A program made the position numbers and the translations under genes. A DNA stretch of 37,105 nt. It comes from Legionella sp. GTDB taxonomy: Bacteria > Pseudomonadota > Gammaproteobacteria > Legionellales > Legionellaceae. Below the pieces are notes generated by a model that was not told the origin of the DNA, made no database searches, and saw nothing but the letters and a program-made list of their open reading frames with translations. This document shows positions 34,416-37,105 of this stretch, piece after piece. Each line of letters opens with the position of its first letter. Position 1 is the stretch's first letter. The stretch covers positions 1 through 37,105 of the forward strand of contig JARLJR010000060.1 in the NCBI GenBank assembly GCA_031291095.1, written 5' to 3'.

Positions 34416-34952
34416 ATGAGTAATGAACGTAATCATCGTAAGCTACTGATGATTTTAACTGGTGTTGTATTAGGCATGTTTGCTTTTGGTTTTGCGCTTG
34501 TGCCTATATACAACAGCCTATGCCAGACCTTAGGGATCAATGGCAAAATCAAATCAGAAGCAGTGGCTTATGATGCGGCAACAGCTAAAATCTCTAAAGA
34601 TCGTGAAGTTTTAGTCGAGTTTGTCGCAACCAATAATAGTGCCGTTCCTTGGGCCTTTTATCCCAAGACTCGGAAAATAAAGGTACATCCAGGCGAAATT
34701 GCGAGGCTGGATTTTTATGCGGAAAATAAAACGGATCATCCAATGACTGTGCAGGCAATACCGAGTGTAACCCCGGGAATTGCCGCGAAATATTTGAAAA
34801 AAACCGAATGTTTTTGCTTTGCCAGACAGACGTTGAATGGACATGAGGCGATGAATATGCCCTTGTTATTCCACCTGGATATAGATTTACCTGAAAAGAT
34901 AAATACGGTTACGTTGTCATATACTTTATTTGATGTGACGGATAGAGAGTAG
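34416..34952 (+). CDS. ctaG: Cytochrome c oxidase assembly protein COX11/CtaG
   Basis: COX11 delivers copper to CuB of subunit I. The 178-residue product has a single N-terminal membrane anchor (about 10-31), the conserved Cys36 in YNSLCQTLG, and the copper-binding ECFCF motif (Cys132, Cys134) in the periplasmic immunoglobulin-like domain. It starts 20 bases after coxA. A palindromic repeat separates it from coxC. Confidence 0.94.
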   Translation: MSNERNHRKLLMILTGVVLGMFAFGFALVPIYNSLCQTLGINGKIKSEAVAYDAATAKISKDREVLVEFVATNNSAVPWAFYPKTRKIKVHPGEIARLDFYAENKTDHPMTVQAIPSVTPGIAAKYLKKTECFCFARQTLNGHEAMNMPLLFHLDIDLPEKINTVTLSYTLFDVTDRE

Positions 34953-34983
34953 TTATCAACGGGAATTAAAATAAAAAACCGGT

Positions 34984-35070
34984 CGTCATTGCGAACGAAG
35001 TGAAGCAACCCAGTACTGAGTTTTAACGAAGCATCATTTCTGGGTTGCTTCCCCAAGGCTCGCCATGACG
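34984..35070. repeat. Palindromic repeat, CGTCATTGCGAACGAAG type
   Basis: The arms at 34984-35013 (begins CGTCATTGCGAACGAAGTGA) and 35040-35070 (ends GGCTCGCCATGACG) are imperfect inverted repeats of about 30 bases around a 26-base centre. Repeats with CGTCATTGCGAGCGAAGCGAAGC arms are scattered through intergenic DNA of Legionella, Coxiella and others. This copy sits inside the cox locus, between ctaG and coxC. Confidence 0.75.
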
Positions 35071-35142
35071 AACTAAGTAGTGTTGTGCTATTGAAATGCA
35101 CACCAGTTATAACGAATTATTGATACAGGAGACGTAAATAGA

Positions 35143-36012
35143 ATGGGAGCACACGGTACTTATTATGTCCCCAAGCCCAGTCACTGGCCTTTGGTTGGAT
35201 CATGCGGATTAACCACCTTTTTGGTGGGGGCAGCGTCTTGGCTTCATCATGACTGGTATGGACCATACATCTTTACCTTAGGCCTTGCGATTATTATCGG
35301 CATGCTATTTGGTTGGTTTGGTCAAGTTATTTATGAAAATAACAAAGGTGTTTATGACCTGCAGGTTGATAAATCCTATCGATGGGGTATGTGCTGGTTT
35401 ATTTTCTCGGAAGTATGTTTCTTCGGAGCTTTCTTTGGCGCGTTATTTTATGCACGACTCTGGATTGTGCCGCTACTCGGCGGGGAAATACATCCAATAA
35501 CCAATTATACTTTATGGCCTGATTTTTCAGCAGCCTGGCCACTACTGCAAAACCCAGACAATCAGGTATTTTCCGGTGCTCATGAAGCTATGGGAGCATG
35601 GGGTTTAGCTGCAATAAATACACTGATTCTTTTAACTTCGGGTGTGACTATTACTTGGGCGCATTGGGCTTTAAAGCTAAACAAGCGCAGGCAATTATTA
35701 CTGGGTATGTCCTTAACGATTGCCCTAGGTATTCTGTTCTTAATTTGCCAAGCTTATGAGTATCATGAAGCGTATACAGAGATGGGTCTAACCTTAGCCT
35801 CAGGTATTTATGGAACCACATTCTTTATGCTAACAGGTTTCCACGGTTTGCATGTGACTTTGGGTACCATCATGCTGATCGTAATTACCGTACGTTGCAA
35901 ACGCGGCCACTTTACACCAGAGCGCCATTTCGCATTCGAAGGCGTGGCTTGGTACTGGCACTTTGTTGACGTGGTATGGTTATTCCTATTTATCTTCGTT
36001 TATTGGTTATAA
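35143..36012 (+). CDS. coxC: Cytochrome c oxidase subunit III
   Basis: The 289-residue membrane protein has seven hydrophobic segments and subunit III signatures: WFIFSEVCFFGAFFGALFYAR (about 85-105) with the conserved Glu, and TGFHGLHVTLGT (about 231-242) plus the terminal WYWHFVDVVWLFLF. It supports stability of the oxidase. The ATG has AGGAGA 10 bases upstream. It ends the cox gene set; a strong hairpin follows. Confidence 0.96.
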   Translation: MGAHGTYYVPKPSHWPLVGSCGLTTFLVGAASWLHHDWYGPYIFTLGLAIIIGMLFGWFGQVIYENNKGVYDLQVDKSYRWGMCWFIFSEVCFFGAFFGALFYARLWIVPLLGGEIHPITNYTLWPDFSAAWPLLQNPDNQVFSGAHEAMGAWGLAAINTLILLTSGVTITWAHWALKLNKRRQLLLGMSLTIALGILFLICQAYEYHEAYTEMGLTLASGIYGTTFFMLTGFHGLHVTLGTIMLIVITVRCKRGHFTPERHFAFEGVAWYWHFVDVVWLFLFIFVYWL

Positions 36013-36024
36013 ATGCTTGATACC

Positions 36025-36062
36025 AGTTGCTCATAAAACCCAATTGTGTTTTATGAGCAACT
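36025..36062 (+). terminator. Terminator-like hairpin after coxC
   Basis: AGTTGCTCATAAAAC (36025-36039) and GTTTTATGAGCAACT (36048-36062) are exact 15-base reverse complements with an 8-base loop, 12 bases after the coxC stop. No T-run follows, so it may stabilise the 3' end or end transcription weakly before the SNARE-like gene. Confidence 0.6.
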
Positions 36063-36101
36063 CATGCTAAGTTATGCTCCAGTGGCTAACGGAGTATATT
36101 T

Positions 36102-36929
36102 ATGGGGCATGGTCGTAAGGATAAAAAAGGTGGTGGCATTCCTTTTTTTTCAAGTAAAAAAAAGAAAACGGATGCCAGTAGCAGTATTCCGCAGACGCTA
36201 CCAAATGAGCAAATCGCTTCCTCTTCCTCTCTCACTAGTTCTGATATTGATAGTTTATCGCAACTGCATAAACAAACCATCTCTTTAATGCGTCAAATTA
36301 CATCAAATACTCAGGCCATTAACGCGGAGGCTGCTCGAGTTCGCTCGCTTGTTGGCACTGAAAAAGTTGCCGAAGTTGCTATTGCTGTTAGCAAGCTCAG
36401 TGATGCTAATTATGCACGCATACAACAAATAGAACAGTTGCTACAGCAAATTAATCATTTTGACACCAGTAAAACCACGGCGAGTATCGAGCTTTCTACG
36501 TTGAAAGCTAATCTGAGCAAGACCATCAAAGTTGACTATGTTGATGTTCTGCGGGCGTTTCTAAGTAGCCATGTGTATTACGACGAACAAGGCAAGAAAC
36601 GCGCGCATGATTTGTATTCAGTATTACAACCGGATGCAAAAACGCAGAGCATAGCGCAAGACATTGAAGAAATTCTGGCAATGCAGGTTGTAGGCTTCAA
36701 TAAAGCACAGGCGAAAGCTGCGTTAAACGCCATTAAGGCCCGCCATCATCAAATAATAGAAATTGAACGAGGAATAACGGATATCCAAATTTTAATGAAT
36801 ACCCTGGCTATTTTTGTAGATACTCAAGCGGCCCTGGTGGAAGAAATCGCTGCCAATGTGCAAAGCGCTAAGGCACGTGTTCATGATGGCGAAGAAGAAA
36901 TGAAAAATGCGGCGCAGGCAAAGATGTAG
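36102..36929 (+). CDS. Syntaxin-like (Qa-SNARE mimic) protein, candidate Dot/Icm effector
   Basis: The 275-residue protein resembles a eukaryotic syntaxin. Residues 208-270 read like the SNARE motif: ALNAIKARHHQIIEIE parallels syntaxin ALSEIETRHSEIIKLE, and FVDTQAALVEEIAANV parallels LVESQGEMIDRIEYNV. The hydrophobic layers fall at I218, I221, I225, I228, M232, L235, V239, then Q242 as the zero-layer glutamine, then V246, I249, V253, A256, V260, G263, M267, A270. The helical region about 50-190 may correspond to Habc and linker. There is no C-terminal membrane helix or CaaX box; the N-terminus is Lys-rich. The last 15 residues (GEEEMKN) resemble an E-block. GGAG precedes the ATG. It likely acts on host membrane fusion, by inference. 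Confidence 0.82.
   Translation: MGHGRKDKKGGGIPFFSSKKKKTDASSSIPQTLPNEQIASSSSLTSSDIDSLSQLHKQTISLMRQITSNTQAINAEAARVRSLVGTEKVAEVAIAVSKLSDANYARIQQIEQLLQQINHFDTSKTTASIELSTLKANLSKTIKVDYVDVLRAFLSSHVYYDEQGKKRAHDLYSVLQPDAKTQSIAQDIEEILAMQVVGFNKAQAKAALNAIKARHHQIIEIERGITDIQILMNTLAIFVDTQAALVEEIAANVQSAKARVHDGEEEMKNAAQAKM
36142..36164. repeat. T8/A8 homopolymer palindrome inside the SNARE-like gene
   Basis: A run of eight T (36143-36150) and a run of eight A (36156-36163), flanked by C and G, form a 9-bp perfect inverted repeat with a 5-base loop within codons 14-21. Such tracts can slip; a change of one base would shift the frame right after the start. Confidence 0.6.
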
Positions 36930-36945
36930 TTATGCTCCCTATCTC

Positions 36946-36978
36946 GACGTAGGCTGGGCTTAACAGCCCATAGCCGTC
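36946..36978. terminator. Hairpin between convergent genes, sharing TAGGCTGGGCT core
   Basis: TGGGCT (36955-36960) and AGCCCA (36965-36970) pair around TAAC, with partial outer pairing (GAC at 36946-36948 with GTC at 36976-36978). The TAGGCTGGGCT core is shared with the repeat at 18042. It lies 17 bases after the SNARE-like gene, before a minus-strand gene end. Confidence 0.5.
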
Positions 36979-37006
36979 AAGCTAAGGACTCAGAACAAAA
37001 AAAGCA

Positions 37007-37105
37007 TTAAAAGCAATCTCCTGGTGCAGTCCCTCCAGGAGATTCAACTTTAGTCTCTTTGAGAGCAAAGAGGGCAATGTCTTCGATGAATTCATGAATG
37101 AACTG
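37007..37105 (-). CDS. C-terminal end of an unidentified protein (partial)
   Basis: On the minus strand an open frame enters from the window edge and runs 32 codons to a TAA at 37007-37009, ending LFALKETKVESPGGTAPGDCF. A T-rich tract follows the stop (complement of about 36997-37003). The helical-then-Gly/Pro composition looks like a genuine C-terminus, but it is too short to name. Two inverted repeats fall inside (37015-37044 and 37055-37072), so a non-coding reading is possible. Confidence 0.4.
   Translation of the reverse strand, partial: QFIHEFIEDIALFALKETKVESPGGTAPGDCF

Overview
The window looks like chromosome from a member of the Legionellaceae. The evidence is the mix of standard gammaproteobacterial housekeeping genes at moderate-to-low GC, several eukaryote-like proteins with acidic/Glu-rich C-termini of the kind used as Dot/Icm (type IVB) translocation signals, and dispersed palindromic repeats of types common in Legionella. 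No rRNA, tRNA, CRISPR array, insertion sequence or phage gene was seen. Species cannot be fixed from the sequence alone.

Layout. (1) 0-2 kb, minus strand: a coiled-coil protein of unknown function, tatC and panD. (2) 2.2-9.9 kb, plus strand: rsmA (ksgA), an orphan TraI_2/MobH-like protein with a degenerate HD motif, apaH, and a tightly overlapping tripartite exporter set (TolC-like, MacA-like lipoprotein, MacB ATPase, MacB permease). (3) 10-14.1 kb, plus: a di-haem cytochrome c peroxidase/MauG-like protein, a lytic transglycosylase (MltB type), an MsrB-MsrA fusion and an acidic hypothetical protein. (4) 14.2-18 kb: a compact isonitrile biosynthesis operon on the minus strand (PvcA-type isocyanide synthase, PvcB-type Fe(II)/2OG oxygenase, cytochrome P450) with a divergent LysR regulator and a palindrome between them. 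(5) 18.1-22.7 kb, minus: ubiE-ubiJ-ubiB-tatA-tatB followed by a kinase-fold, effector-like protein. tatC lies about 18 kb away. (6) 22.9-27 kb, plus: an outer-membrane barrel, a GT2 synthase with an N-terminal MshEN-like domain, and a ManC/AlgA-type GDP-mannose enzyme, together a likely surface-polysaccharide unit. (7) 27.2-29.8 kb: a BspA-type leucine-rich-repeat protein with an F-box-like segment behind a consensus promoter, a DUF1841 protein and a LysE/ArgO exporter. (8) 29.9-36 kb, plus: a tetrahaem cytochrome c, then coxB (with a fused cytochrome c domain), coxA, COX11 and coxC, a caa3-type terminal oxidase locus. (9) 36.1-36.9 kb: a protein that looks like a eukaryotic syntaxin (Qa-SNARE), with heptad layers and the central zero-layer glutamine, but without a membrane anchor. 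The last bases hold the apparent C-terminus of another minus-strand gene.

Most notable items: the syntaxin-like protein, the PvcA-PvcB-P450 operon, the MshEN-GT2/barrel/ManC cluster, and the kinase-like and LRR/F-box-like candidate effectors. All assignments come from reading motifs; no database search was run.
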